Positions 1-7,143 are shown, counted from the stretch's first letter. The stretch is 24,099 bases of DNA from Pseudomonadota bacterium (GCA_023386645.1 JAEWJI010000065.1:1-24099); one strand, 5' to 3'. Notes: generated by a model from the letters alone, not told the origin. Program-made: numbers and translations.

Positions 1-1387
1 GGCCCCGGTCGCCGCCCTCGCGCGGCTTGAAGTCGCCCTTGGCCCCGCCCCGGGCGGGTCCGCCCCGCGCCGGCCCGCGCGGCTTGTCGATGAACTGGTC
101 CTCGCGCGGCTTGAACGGGCGACGCGGACGCTCGCCCCCCTCGCTAGCGCCCTCGCCCTCGGGCCGGGCGCGCGGCTTGAAGTCGCGCTTCGGATGGTCG
201 AACCGAGGCTTGGCCTTGGCCCAGCCCGGCTTCTTGGCCTGGCGCTCGGTGGCCTCCGCCGTCGCCGCCGTGGCCGCCCGCACCCGGCTGGGCTTCCTCG
301 ACGGATCGCTCAGAGCCGAGCCCGAGGCGCCTCGCACCTTGGGCGTGGAGGTCCGGCGGCCGGGAACCGGGGCCGGCGTCTCGACCGTGTTGCCGGTCGG
401 CAGGTTCTCGGGCCGGATGTGCTCGGCCAGCAGCTCGCGGATCACTCGGGGCCCGACCTCCTCGACCTGCCCCGCCTCCAGCGTCCCCAGCTGGAACGGG
501 CCATAGGCCAGGCGGATCAGGCGGTTGACCGTCACGCCCACGGACTCCAGCACCTTGCGGACCTCGCGGTTCTTGCCCTCGGCGATCGACACGCTGATCC
601 ACAGGTTGGCCGGCGCCTTGCCGTCCTCGCCCACGGCCTCCTTGGCCTTGTCGAGCGTCGCCTCGACCGGGCCGTAGCGGACCCCGTCGATGAAGGCCCC
701 GTCCTTCAGCTTGTCGAGCTCAGCCTGTGTCACCCGCCCGCGCGCCCGCGCCCGGTACTGACGCACCCAGGCCGTGGACGGCAACTCCAGCGCCCGGCTC
801 AGCTCCCCGTCGTTGGTCAGCAGCAGCAGGCCCTCGGTGTTGATGTCCAGCCGCCCGACCGAGATCACCCGGGGCAGGCCGCTGGGCAGGGCGTCGAACA
901 CCGTCGGCCGTCCCTGCGGGTCGTTGTGGCTGGTCAGCAGTCCGACCGGCTTGTTGTAGCGCCAGACGCGCGTCGCCTGGGCCGCGCCCACCGGCTTGCC
1001 GTCCACCGTGATCACGTCGTCTCGCGTCACCAGGGTCGCGGGCGTGTCCAGGATGCGGCCGTTGACCGCGACCTTGCCCAGGCCGATCAGCCGCTCGACC
1101 TCGCGCCGCGACGAGACGCCCGCGCGCGCCAGGGCCTTGGCGATCCGCTCGCTGCGCTTGGGCTCGGCCGGCGCGGCGTCCTTCCCGGCGCCCGGCTTAC
1201 CGCCGCCGCCCTTGGAATCGTCCGAGTACCGCTTGCCCTTGATCGGCTTGTCAGGGCGTGCGCCCTTGTCCGGCGCATAGGCGCGGCCGCCGCCTCCGCC
1301 CCTGGGGCGATCGCCGGGCGAGCGGGAGGGGCGCGGGGCTTGACCGGCGCGGGGGTTCTTGTCGTTGTCGTCTGTATGGCGGACCAT
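1..1387 (-). CDS. rluB: 23S rRNA pseudouridine synthase RluB family (3' end outside window)
   Basis: RluB/RsuA-type enzymes convert a uridine in 23S rRNA (position 2605 in E. coli) to pseudouridine during 50S assembly. Reading the minus strand from the ATG at 1387 gives 462 codons with no stop before the window edge, so the C-terminus is missing. Residues 1-75 are a Gly/Pro/Lys/Arg-rich, probably disordered leader. An S4 RNA-binding domain covers about 78-125. The catalytic domain follows, with the family motif GRLDINTEGLLLLTNDG and its catalytic Asp at residue 181, and the late motif EGKNREVRKV at about 270-279. After about residue 330 the chain becomes a basic tail with three FKPR motifs. 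The ATG at 1387 is the only Met before the S4 domain. It overlaps the 5' end of divergent tadA by 12 bp, so the promoter must lie inside tadA or the start is a later non-ATG codon. Family assignment is firm; RluB rather than another RsuA-group member is inferred. Confidence 0.93.
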   Translation of the reverse strand, partial: MVRHTDDNDKNPRAGQAPRPSRSPGDRPRGGGGGRAYAPDKGARPDKPIKGKRYSDDSKGGGGKPGAGKDAAPAEPKRSERIAKALARAGVSSRREVERLIGLGKVAVNGRILDTPATLVTRDDVITVDGKPVGAAQATRVWRYNKPVGLLTSHNDPQGRPTVFDALPSGLPRVISVGRLDINTEGLLLLTNDGELSRALELPSTAWVRQYRARARGRVTQAELDKLKDGAFIDGVRYGPVEATLDKAKEAVGEDGKAPANLWISVSIAEGKNREVRKVLESVGVTVNRLIRLAYGPFQLGTLEAGQVEEVGPRVIRELLAEHIRPENLPTGNTVETPAPVPGRRTSTPKVRGASGSALSDPSRKPSRVRAATAATAEATERQAKKPGWAKAKPRFDHPKRDFKPRARPEGEGASEGGERPRRPFKPREDQFIDKPRGPARGGPARGGAKGDFKPREGGDRG

Positions 1388-1861
1388 GATCAGCGGTTCA
1401 TGCGCATGGCGCTCGATCTGGCGCAAGCGGCGGCGGAACGCGGCGAGACCCCGGTGGGCTGCGTCATCGTCGACGAAACGACCGGCGAGGTCGTCGCCGA
1501 GGGCTCCAACGGCCCCATCGCCGCCCATGATCCAACCGCCCACGCCGAGGTTCAGGCGCTCCGCTCGGCCGGAAAGGGCATGAGCAACTACCGCCTTACG
1601 GGCTTGACCCTCTATGTGACGCTGGAGCCCTGCGCCATGTGCGCCGGGGCCATCAGCCACGCCCGAATCGGCCGGGTGGTCTGGGCCGCCGACGACGCCA
1701 AGGGCGGCGCGGTCGTCCACGGCCCTCGCTTCTTCGAACAGCCCACCTGCCACTGGCGGCCCCGGGTCGAGGGCGGCCTACTGGCCGGCGAATCGGCCGA
1801 CCTGCTGCGCGGCTTCTTCCGCGCCCGCCGGGCCGGAACGGCGAGTCGGGGCCCGCGTTGA
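1376..1861 (+). CDS. tadA: tRNA-specific adenosine deaminase TadA
   Basis: TadA deaminates adenosine 34 of tRNA-Arg(ACG) to inosine, an essential wobble modification in the cytosol. The 161-residue product has the cytidine/deoxycytidylate deaminase zinc signature: H56-A-E58, where His binds zinc and Glu shuttles the proton, and PCAMC with zinc ligands C86 and C89. The N-terminal stretch RFMRMALDLAQAAAERGETPVG matches the usual start of the family, and the length is normal. The ATG at 1376 was chosen. ATGs in frame at 1400 and 1406 are possible but would trim helix 1. The reading frame stays open upstream to about 194, but that part is antisense to rluB and is not TadA-like. The gene is divergent from rluB with overlapping 5' ends, and it is followed after 9 bp by a micro-ORF and an MliC-like lipoprotein gene, which are probably co-transcribed. 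Confidence 0.95.
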   Translation: MADHDQRFMRMALDLAQAAAERGETPVGCVIVDETTGEVVAEGSNGPIAAHDPTAHAEVQALRSAGKGMSNYRLTGLTLYVTLEPCAMCAGAISHARIGRVVWAADDAKGGAVVHGPRFFEQPTCHWRPRVEGGLLAGESADLLRGFFRARRAGTASRGPR

Positions 1862-1870
1862 TACCGCGCC

Positions 1871-1936
1871 ATGAAACACGCCCTGTTCGCCCTGCTGCTC
1901 CTCGTCCTCACCGGCTGGCTGGTGTTCGTCGCGTGA
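1871..1936 (+). CDS. putative 21-residue single-pass membrane micro-ORF
   Basis: This short ORF encodes MKHALFALLLLVLTGWLVFV plus a final Ala. It has a charged N-terminus (K, H) followed by an unbroken hydrophobic stretch long enough for one transmembrane helix or an uncleaved signal anchor. It begins 9 bp after the tadA stop, and its TGA overlaps the GTG start of the next lipoprotein gene in the arrangement GTGA, a classic translational-coupling overlap. I see no convincing Shine-Dalgarno sequence upstream. It could be a real microprotein, or a translated leader whose only role is to deliver ribosomes to the lipoprotein start. I do not recognise a family. Existence is an inference from start, stop overlap and composition. 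Confidence 0.4.
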   Translation: MKHALFALLLLVLTGWLVFVA

Positions 1937-2346
1937 GGCTGGGCGGGGGTTTGCTGGCGGGCCTGGCGGCCGCGACGCTGCTGAGCGCCTGCGGGCCCGA
2001 ACCGCGCGAGGCGCCCACCGACGGGGAAGCCGTCAAGCAGCGGGCCATCGAGGCCCAGACGGCGCGCCGCCGAACCGGCGCCGAGATCCAGGACCGCGCC
2101 CTGAACCGGGTGATCCGCGCGGTCTATCTGTGCGCCAACGGCGACCGCCTTTCCGTCGACTTCGACAACCCGCGCCAGATGGCCACCGTCCGGAACGCCC
2201 AGGGCGTGGCTATCGATCTGTATCAGGAGCGGGCGGCCGACGGCATCTGGTACCGCGCCTCCGGCCATGAGCTGCGCGGACGCGGGGCGCTCGCCACCTG
2301 GACCGCCGACGGTCTTCAGCCGACCGAGTGCCGCGCGATCGACTAG
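1933..2346 (+). CDS. MliC-like lipoprotein (putative lysozyme inhibitor)
   Basis: The 137-residue product has a lipoprotein signal peptide: Arg2, a hydrophobic core, and the lipobox LSAC with the lipidated Cys at residue 20. Gly follows at +2, compatible with outer-membrane sorting by Lol. After a charged linker, residues about 58-137 resemble the MliC/PliC fold of periplasmic inhibitors of C-type lysozyme. The family pattern is seen as YLCANGD at 65-71, a central segment with ATVRNAQG, then WYRASG and a penultimate Cys (C133). C67 and C133 are placed to form the conserved disulfide. The GTG at 1933 was chosen because it supplies the positive n-region; the in-frame TTG at 1951 would lose it. 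Its start overlaps the micro-ORF stop by 4 bp. Its TAG stop shares the palindrome CTAG with the stop of convergent aroB. Lysozyme inhibition is inferred from the motif pattern only. Confidence 0.75.
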   Translation: MRLGGGLLAGLAAATLLSACGPEPREAPTDGEAVKQRAIEAQTARRRTGAEIQDRALNRVIRAVYLCANGDRLSVDFDNPRQMATVRNAQGVAIDLYQERAADGIWYRASGHELRGRGALATWTADGLQPTECRAID

Positions 2347-3446
2347 GTCGCGCCCTGCCGCTTCAGGAACCCCTCTACGGCCGCCGGATCGACCGACTTC
2401 CTGACCACGGCCCGCCCGATCCCCTCGGCAAGCACCAGGGTCAGTCCGCCGCCCTCGGCCTTCTTGTCGCCCAGCATCCGCTCGACCAGGGCGCGGGCCG
2501 AGAAGCCGCCCGCCGCCTCGAGCCGGGTCGGCAGGCCGGCTGCCGCGAAAGCCGCCTCGGCCCTCGCTGCGTCCTCGGCTAGGCAAAGGCCCTGCTCGGC
2601 CGCGAGGGCGAAGGCCAGCACGCAGCCGATCGCCACCGCCTCGCCGTGCGTCAGCGTCGTCTCGTCGAACCCCAGCTCGGCCTCCAGGGCATGGCCGAAG
2701 GTGTGGCCGAGGTTCAGCAGTGCGCGACGCCCCGCCTCCTTCTGGTCCTCGCCGACCACCTCTGCCTTGATCTCGACCGACCGCCTCACCACCTGCTCCA
2801 GCGCCGCCGTATCGCCCGACAGCCCCACAAGCCCCTCCCCGGCGACCCAGTCGAAATAGTCCGCGTCGGCCAGCAGCCCGTGCTTCACCACCTCTGCCCA
2901 TCCGGAGCGCAGCTGCCGCTCGGGCAGGGTCGCCAGAACCTCGACATCGGCGATCACCAGTCGCGGCTGATGAAAGACCCCGACCAGGTTCTTTCCCCGA
3001 GGCGTATCGATGGCCGTCTTGCCGCCCACCGAGGAGTCGACCTGGGCCAGCAAGGTGGTCGGGACCTGCACGAAGTCGATCCCGCGCATGAACAGGGCCG
3101 CCGCCAGTCCCGCCAGGTCGCCGATCACCCCACCCCCCAGGGCCACGACCAGCGACGACCGGTCCAGGCCCAGCTCCAGCAGCCGATCCATCAGCCGCTC
3201 CAGCTCACGGAACGACTTCGACGCCTCGCCCGCCGGGACCACCACCAGTTCGGCTGTCAGGCCCGTCGCCGACAGCGCCTGCATCACCGCCGCCGCATGC
3301 AGCGGCGCGACCACGTCGTCGCTGACCACCGCGACCCGGCCCCGCGCGAACGGCCGCACCAGGTCCCCGGCTGATGCGAGCAACCCAGGGCCGATGCGAA
3401 CCTCGTATGGACGGAAGCCTTCGCCCCGCACCTCGACGACGCTCAC
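2343..3446 (-). CDS. aroB: 3-dehydroquinate synthase
   Basis: AroB converts DAHP to 3-dehydroquinate, the second step of the shikimate pathway, using NAD+ and a metal ion in the cytosol. The 367-residue product is the usual length. Visible motifs are the nucleotide-binding loop GGGVIGDLAG (104-113), TTLLAQVDSSVGGKTAID (130-147), RGKNLVGVFHQP (150-161), and the metal ligands Glu185 (in GWAEVVKHG), His248 (in LGHTFGH) and His267 (in THGEAV). The start is the GTG at 3446, which forms a GTGA overlap with the aroK stop, giving the usual alphaproteobacterial aroK-aroB coupling. The frame stays open upstream to 4133, but that part is antisense to xerD and out of frame with aroK. The TAG stop overlaps the TAG of the convergent lipoprotein gene within CTAG at 2343-2346. 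Confidence 0.97.
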   Translation of the reverse strand: MSVVEVRGEGFRPYEVRIGPGLLASAGDLVRPFARGRVAVVSDDVVAPLHAAAVMQALSATGLTAELVVVPAGEASKSFRELERLMDRLLELGLDRSSLVVALGGGVIGDLAGLAAALFMRGIDFVQVPTTLLAQVDSSVGGKTAIDTPRGKNLVGVFHQPRLVIADVEVLATLPERQLRSGWAEVVKHGLLADADYFDWVAGEGLVGLSGDTAALEQVVRRSVEIKAEVVGEDQKEAGRRALLNLGHTFGHALEAELGFDETTLTHGEAVAIGCVLAFALAAEQGLCLAEDAARAEAAFAAAGLPTRLEAAGGFSARALVERMLGDKKAEGGGLTLVLAEGIGRAVVRKSVDPAAVEGFLKRQGAT

Positions 3447-4012
3447 GACGCAGCCTCCGCTTTGGCGTGGGCCTGGAGCGCCTTCAGGATCGCCTCCACC
3501 GCCTGGGCGTGCGCGCCCGTGCCGACATCCACGGTCACGTCCGCCTCGGCGTAGAGGGGGTACCTGGCCTCGGCCATGGCCGTCAGGGTCGCCAGCGGGT
3601 CCTTGCCCCGCAACAGGGGCCGCGTGTCTCGTCGCTGCACCCGCGCCGCGACGACCGGCAGCTCGGCCCGCAGCCATACCGTCGTGGCCCGCGACTTCAG
3701 CAGCGCCCGAGTCCCGGCGTTCAGCATGGCGCCTCCGCCGGTGGCCAGCACGATCGGCGGCCCCTCCAGCATCCGACGCATCACCCGCGCCTCCCCCGCG
3801 CGGAATTCCACCTCTCCGAATCGGGCGAAGATGTCGGCCACGCTCATGCTCGCGGCCGTCTCGATCTCGGCGTCCGCGTCGGCGAACGGCAGGCCCAACC
3901 GCTGGGCCAACCTGCGTCCCACCGTCGATTTGCCCACCCCCATCAGCCCGACAAGCGCTATCGTCCGCTCGGGCGGAATCGGGGTCGGGCGAGGGTGAGG
4001 AGAAGGCGGCAT
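3443..4012 (-). CDS. aroK: shikimate kinase
   Basis: AroK phosphorylates shikimate at the 3-hydroxyl using ATP. From the ATG at 4012 the protein has 189 residues. It shows the P-loop GLMGVGKST (22-30), the shikimate-binding Asp region ADADAEIE (about 45-51), the EFRAGE arginine at 71, the triple-glycine loop TGGGAM (about 91-96) and the lid arginine in RPLLRG at 131. The 16-residue proline-rich N-terminal extension before the first strand is common in alphaproteobacterial AroK. An in-frame GTG at 4018 would add two residues and cannot be excluded; neither start has a strong Shine-Dalgarno. The gene lies immediately upstream of aroB with a 4-bp overlap, so the two are one transcript and translation is coupled. 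It diverges from xerD across only about 38 bp. Confidence 0.95.
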   Translation of the reverse strand: MPPSPHPRPTPIPPERTIALVGLMGVGKSTVGRRLAQRLGLPFADADAEIETAASMSVADIFARFGEVEFRAGEARVMRRMLEGPPIVLATGGGAMLNAGTRALLKSRATTVWLRAELPVVAARVQRRDTRPLLRGKDPLATLTAMAEARYPLYAEADVTVDVGTGAHAQAVEAILKALQAHAKAEAAS

Positions 4013-4050
4013 GGTCACCCGACTGCATACACCAAGCCCCGCCGCGCGCC

Positions 4051-4974
4051 ATGGAGCCGCCTGAGCCCATGAGCCCCCAGATCGAAGCCTTCCTGGAAAT
4101 GATGGCGGTGGAGCGGAACGCCTCGCCCCACACTCTGGCCGCCTATGGCCGCGATCTCGCCGATACAGAGGGCTCGATCCCCGGTGGACTGATGCAGGCC
4201 GACACGGAGGCCGTCGAGGCCTGGTTCGCGGACCTCGGCCGGCGTGGGCTGTCGCCCGCCACCGCCGCCCGCCGTCGATCGGCCGTGCGCCAGTTCTACC
4301 GCTTCGCCCTCGGTGAAGGCTGGCGCCCGGACGATCCCTCGCGCCGCCTGGATGCGCCTCGCCAGGGCCGCCCCCTGCCCAAGGTGCTGTCGGTCGAGGA
4401 GATCGAGCGACTGCTGGCCGCGGCCGCCGCGCGGGAAGGCTCTGCGGGGCTGCGCCTCGTCGCCCTTATGGAGCTGGCCTACGCCTCCGGCATGCGGGTC
4501 TCTGAACTGCTGGCCCTGCGGGTCGATGCGGTGCGGCGCGACCCGGCCTTCCTGATCGTGAAGGGCAAGGGCGGCAAGGAACGTCTCGCGCCCCTGAACG
4601 CCTCGGCGCGCCAGGCGGTGAAAGCCTGGCTCGCCGCCCGCGACGCGACCCGCAAGCCCGGGGCGCCCGATAGCCCCTGGCTGTTCCCTTCCACGGGCGC
4701 CAGCGGCCGCCTCACCCCCCGCCGCTTCGCCCAGCTGCTGGACCAGGCCTCCATGGACGCCGGGATCGACCCGGCCCGTGTCAGCCCCCACGTCCTGCGC
4801 CACGCCTTCGCCACCCACATCCTGGAAGGCGGCGCCGACCTGCGCGTCGTCCAGACCCTCCTGGGCCACGCCGACATTTCGACCACCCAGATCTACACCC
4901 ACGTCGCCACCGACCGCCTGGCCGAAGTGGTGCGTTCGAAACATCCCCTGGCGCGCGATGGCGGCGAGGGCTGA
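4051..4974 (+). CDS. xerD: site-specific tyrosine recombinase XerD
   Basis: XerD acts with XerC at dif to resolve chromosome dimers at the division septum, under FtsK control. The 307-residue product has the N-terminal SAM-like core-binding domain (about 7-95), which contacts half of dif, and a C-terminal catalytic domain. The tyrosine-recombinase residues are all present: Arg149 (ASGMRVSELL), a Lys in KGKGGKER (171-178), His247 and Arg250 (SPHVLRHAF), His273 (LLGHADISTTQ) and the nucleophile Tyr282 (IYTHV). ATG 4051 gives six residues before a second ATG at 4069, which is also plausible. The frame is open upstream to 3010 but is antisense there to aroB and aroK. XerD rather than XerC is inferred from overall sequence character and the placement beside aroKB and accA. 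Confidence 0.92.
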   Translation: MEPPEPMSPQIEAFLEMMAVERNASPHTLAAYGRDLADTEGSIPGGLMQADTEAVEAWFADLGRRGLSPATAARRRSAVRQFYRFALGEGWRPDDPSRRLDAPRQGRPLPKVLSVEEIERLLAAAAAREGSAGLRLVALMELAYASGMRVSELLALRVDAVRRDPAFLIVKGKGGKERLAPLNASARQAVKAWLAARDATRKPGAPDSPWLFPSTGASGRLTPRRFAQLLDQASMDAGIDPARVSPHVLRHAFATHILEGGADLRVVQTLLGHADISTTQIYTHVATDRLAEVVRSKHPLARDGGEG

Positions 4975-5046
4975 ACCCCGGCTTGCCCCGCCGCGTTCAG
5001 CCTTCTAGGTTCCGCCGCCTTTTCGCGGGCGCTTCCGGACGTATTG

Positions 5047-6003
5047 ATGGCCACCCACTACCTCGACTTCGAGAAGCCGATCGCCGAGCTGGAGGCGAAG
5101 ATCGAGGAGCTGTCCCTGCTCTCCTCGACCGCCGGCTCGTTCGATTCCGAGATCGAGGGCCTGCGTCGCAAGGCCGAGCAGATGCGGCGCAAGACCTACG
5201 CCGAGCTCGACCCCTGGATGAAGACCCAGGTGGCCCGCCATCCCCAGCGCCCGCACTTCGTGGACTATCTGGCTGGTCTGTTCACCGACTTCACCGAGCT
5301 GCGAGGCGATCGCCAGTTCGGTGACGACCAGGCCATCATCGGCGGCCTCGCCCGCTTCCGGGCACAGCCGGTCGTGGTCATGGGCCATGAGAAGGGCCAC
5401 GACACCGCGACGAGGCTCACCCACAACTTCGGCATGGCGCGGCCCGAGGGCTATCGCAAGGCCGTGCGCCTGATGGACCTGGCCGACCGCTTCGGCCTGC
5501 CGGTGCTCAGCTTCGTGGACACCGCCGGCGCCTATCCGGGCCTGGGCGCCGAGGAGCGCGGCCAGGCCGAGGCCATCGCCCGATCGACCGAGCGCGGCCT
5601 GATGCTCGGCGTACCGATGATCGCCACGATCACGGGCGAAGGCGGCTCGGGCGGCGCCATCGCGCTGGCGGCCGCCAACCGGGTCCTGATGCTGGAGCAC
5701 TCGATCTATTCGGTGATCTCCCCGGAGGGGGCGGCCGGCATTCTGTGGCGCGACGGGGCCCGAGCCCGCGACGCCGCCATGGCCATGAAGATCACCGGCC
5801 CCGACCTGATCGAACTTAGGATCGTCGACCGCCTGGTGCCGGAACCCGTCGGCGGCGCCCATGCCGACCCCGACCGGGCGATCGCCACCCTGGGCGAGGT
5901 GCTGACAGAGGAACTCGCGGCGCTCGCGCCCCTGGACGCGGCGTCCCTGAAGGCCCAGCGCGCCGACCGGTTCTACGCCATCGGCCGAATGGAACAGCGT
6001 TAA
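5047..6003 (+). CDS. accA: acetyl-CoA carboxylase carboxyltransferase subunit alpha
   Basis: AccA pairs with AccD to form the carboxyltransferase that moves the carboxyl group from biotin on AccB to acetyl-CoA, making malonyl-CoA for fatty acid synthesis. The 318-residue length matches the family. The N-terminal helical region contains LDFEKPIAELEAKIEEL (6-22). The crotonase-like core holds FVDTAGAYPGLGAEERGQAE and the two oxyanion-forming glycine segments, TGEGGSGGAIAL and SVISPEGAAGILW. The ATG at 5047 was chosen. A TTG directly before it (5044) is in frame but adds only one residue. The 72-bp gap from xerD shows no clear promoter or hairpin, so accA may be read from xerD or from a weak promoter in the gap. 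The response-regulator gene follows after 57 bp. Confidence 0.97.
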   Translation: MATHYLDFEKPIAELEAKIEELSLLSSTAGSFDSEIEGLRRKAEQMRRKTYAELDPWMKTQVARHPQRPHFVDYLAGLFTDFTELRGDRQFGDDQAIIGGLARFRAQPVVVMGHEKGHDTATRLTHNFGMARPEGYRKAVRLMDLADRFGLPVLSFVDTAGAYPGLGAEERGQAEAIARSTERGLMLGVPMIATITGEGGSGGAIALAAANRVLMLEHSIYSVISPEGAAGILWRDGARARDAAMAMKITGPDLIELRIVDRLVPEPVGGAHADPDRAIATLGEVLTEELAALAPLDAASLKAQRADRFYAIGRMEQR

Positions 6004-6018
6004 GCCGGCGTGCATACC

Positions 6019-6046
6019 TTGCGGTCTACTTAGCCGCTCGTATCAC
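6019..6046 (+). promoter_or_regulatory. possible sigma-70-type promoter for the response-regulator pair
   Basis: TTGCGG (6019-6024) and TATCAC (6041-6046) are separated by 16 bp and lie 15 bp before the ATG at 6061. The match to the housekeeping consensus is partial (three and four of six), and the leader would be very short. It is offered only because this gap separates accA from an unrelated regulatory pair. Confidence 0.22.
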
Positions 6047-6060
6047 CGCTCGAGCGTTCG

Positions 6061-6639
6061 ATGAGCATCAACAGCGAAGGGCTGCGCGAAAGCGCGGTCT
6101 TCAACCTCAGCAACGCCGTCACCATGGTGGTGGACGATTCGGCGTTCTCGCTCGAACTGACCACAGACGCGCTTCTCGGCTTCAGCATCCAGACCCGCTG
6201 GAGCTGCCATAGCGCCGCGGAGGCCCAGGACATTCTGAAGGACTCGCCCATCGACCTGCTCGTGGTCGATTGCGAGATGCCGGGCATGGACGGCTATGAG
6301 CTGGTGCGCTGGCTACGCCACTCGGGCCTAGAGCCGAACGCCTTCGTGCCAGTCATCATGATCGCCAGCCATGTGCGAAAGTCCAAGGTGGCGGCGGCGC
6401 GTGACTGCGGGGCGAACTTCCTGGTGACCAAGCCTTTCAGCGCCACCGGCCTGCTGCAGCGGATCATCTGGGTGGCGCGGGACACCCGCCCGTTCCTGGA
6501 AGCCGGCGGCTACAAGGGTCCGGACCGGCGGATCAAGCCGTCCCAGCCGCTGGATGAGGGGGAGCGACGCGCCGACATGCTGCGGCTCAAGGAACATCTG
6601 GCCGAGACCGAAGCATCCAAGGAAGAGGCCGTGGCATGA
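6061..6639 (+). CDS. single-domain CheY-like response regulator with GPDRR tail
   Basis: The 192-residue protein is a receiver domain plus a tail, with no DNA-binding or enzymatic output domain. The receiver residues are complete: acidic pair D25/D26 (VVDDS), phospho-acceptor D70 (LLVVDCEMPGMDG), switch Ser103 (MIASH) and Lys124 (TKPFS). It should therefore accept phosphate and signal by protein contacts. After the receiver comes RPFLEAGGYKGPDRRIKPSQ (143-162) and then a charged helical tail. The YKGPDRR segment recalls the arginine-rich tails of the c-di-GMP-binding CheY-like Cle regulators of Caulobacter; that link is inference from memory of the family. The TGA stop overlaps the ATG of the next gene as ATGA, so the two are coupled. 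No histidine kinase or chemoreceptor gene is adjacent. The nearest kinase gene lies 5.7 kb away on the other strand. Confidence 0.9.
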   Translation: MSINSEGLRESAVFNLSNAVTMVVDDSAFSLELTTDALLGFSIQTRWSCHSAAEAQDILKDSPIDLLVVDCEMPGMDGYELVRWLRHSGLEPNAFVPVIMIASHVRKSKVAAARDCGANFLVTKPFSATGLLQRIIWVARDTRPFLEAGGYKGPDRRIKPSQPLDEGERRADMLRLKEHLAETEASKEEAVA

Positions 6640-7133
6640 CCGTCGTCATCAAGCATTCCCGCAAGTCGCGCCTCTCGGCCATGATCGACGAACCCGGCGG
6701 CGTCAGTGTCGGCGTTGCTCTCCAGCGGGCCGAGACTAACCTGTCGGCCCGACGCGCCGAGAGCCAGACCATCGTCGCCGAACGGGTCGCCGAACTGATC
6801 GCCCAGCCGGAGCCTGCCGCGGACCCCGCCTCGGTCGCGGACGCCCTGGCGCGGGCCTACGCCTCGGCAAGCGCCGTGATCGACGCGGCCAGCCCCTTCG
6901 AACTCGACGACCTGTGCGCGGCGGCGGCCGGCCTGTGCGACCTGATCGACGCGGCGCCGGCGGACCGGCCGTTCGACTGGCGGCTCGTGACCGTCCACGC
7001 CCAGGCCATGCAGGTTTTGCTGGCCCTGCCGGTCGAACAGGTCGCGGCCCGCCAGGCGGTGATGCAGGGTCTGCGCGAGGTTCTGGTCAAGAAGTTGGGC
7101 CCGGACGCGCTCGATCCCGCCTTCCCGGCCTGA
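6636..7133 (+). CDS. small alpha-helical protein coupled to the response regulator (CheE-like?)
   Basis: The 165-residue product has no signal peptide or membrane segment. It begins with a basic stretch (VIKHSRKSRLSAMID) followed by a predicted helix rich in Ala, Arg and Glu, then mostly Ala/Leu/Val-rich helices to the end, including DDLCAAAAGLCDLIDAAP and LREVLVKKLG. I see no catalytic motif. It overlaps the upstream response-regulator gene by 4 bp (ATGA), strongly implying a joint function. Its size, the ID-PGG-V--AL-RA opening and the partnership with a CheY-like protein resemble the small CheE proteins found after cheY in Caulobacter chemotaxis clusters. This is a suggestion from gene order and general appearance, not an established homology. 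It ends 6 bp from the stop of the convergent ABC transporter gene. Confidence 0.8.
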   Translation: MTVVIKHSRKSRLSAMIDEPGGVSVGVALQRAETNLSARRAESQTIVAERVAELIAQPEPAADPASVADALARAYASASAVIDAASPFELDDLCAAAAGLCDLIDAAPADRPFDWRLVTVHAQAMQVLLALPVEQVAARQAVMQGLREVLVKKLGPDALDPAFPA

Positions 7134-7143
7134 GGGCCCTCAG
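7130..7143. repeat. 14-bp perfect palindrome containing both convergent stop codons
   Basis: CTGAGGGCCCTCAG is its own reverse complement. TGA at 7131-7133 ends the CheE-like gene, and TGA read on the minus strand at 7142-7140 ends the ABC transporter. No T-run follows on either strand, so it is at best a weak terminator. Confidence 0.7.

Noticed and set aside
194..1375. Upstream extension of the tadA reading frame by nearly 400 codons
   Set aside because: It is antisense to rluB, whose S4 and catalytic motifs are clear, and TadA-like sequence starts only at 1376.
1612..2901. 429-codon open frame on the minus strand
   Set aside because: It crosses tadA, the lipoprotein gene and aroB out of frame and reads as Gly/Arg-rich shadow sequence typical of high-GC DNA.
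3010..4050. Long upstream extension of the xerD frame
   Set aside because: It is low-complexity Arg/Pro/Ser sequence antisense to aroB and aroK; XerD homology starts at about 4051.
3447..4133. N-terminal extension of aroB in the same open frame
   Set aside because: It overlaps aroK in a different frame and contains no recognisable domain; the GTGA overlap marks the real start.
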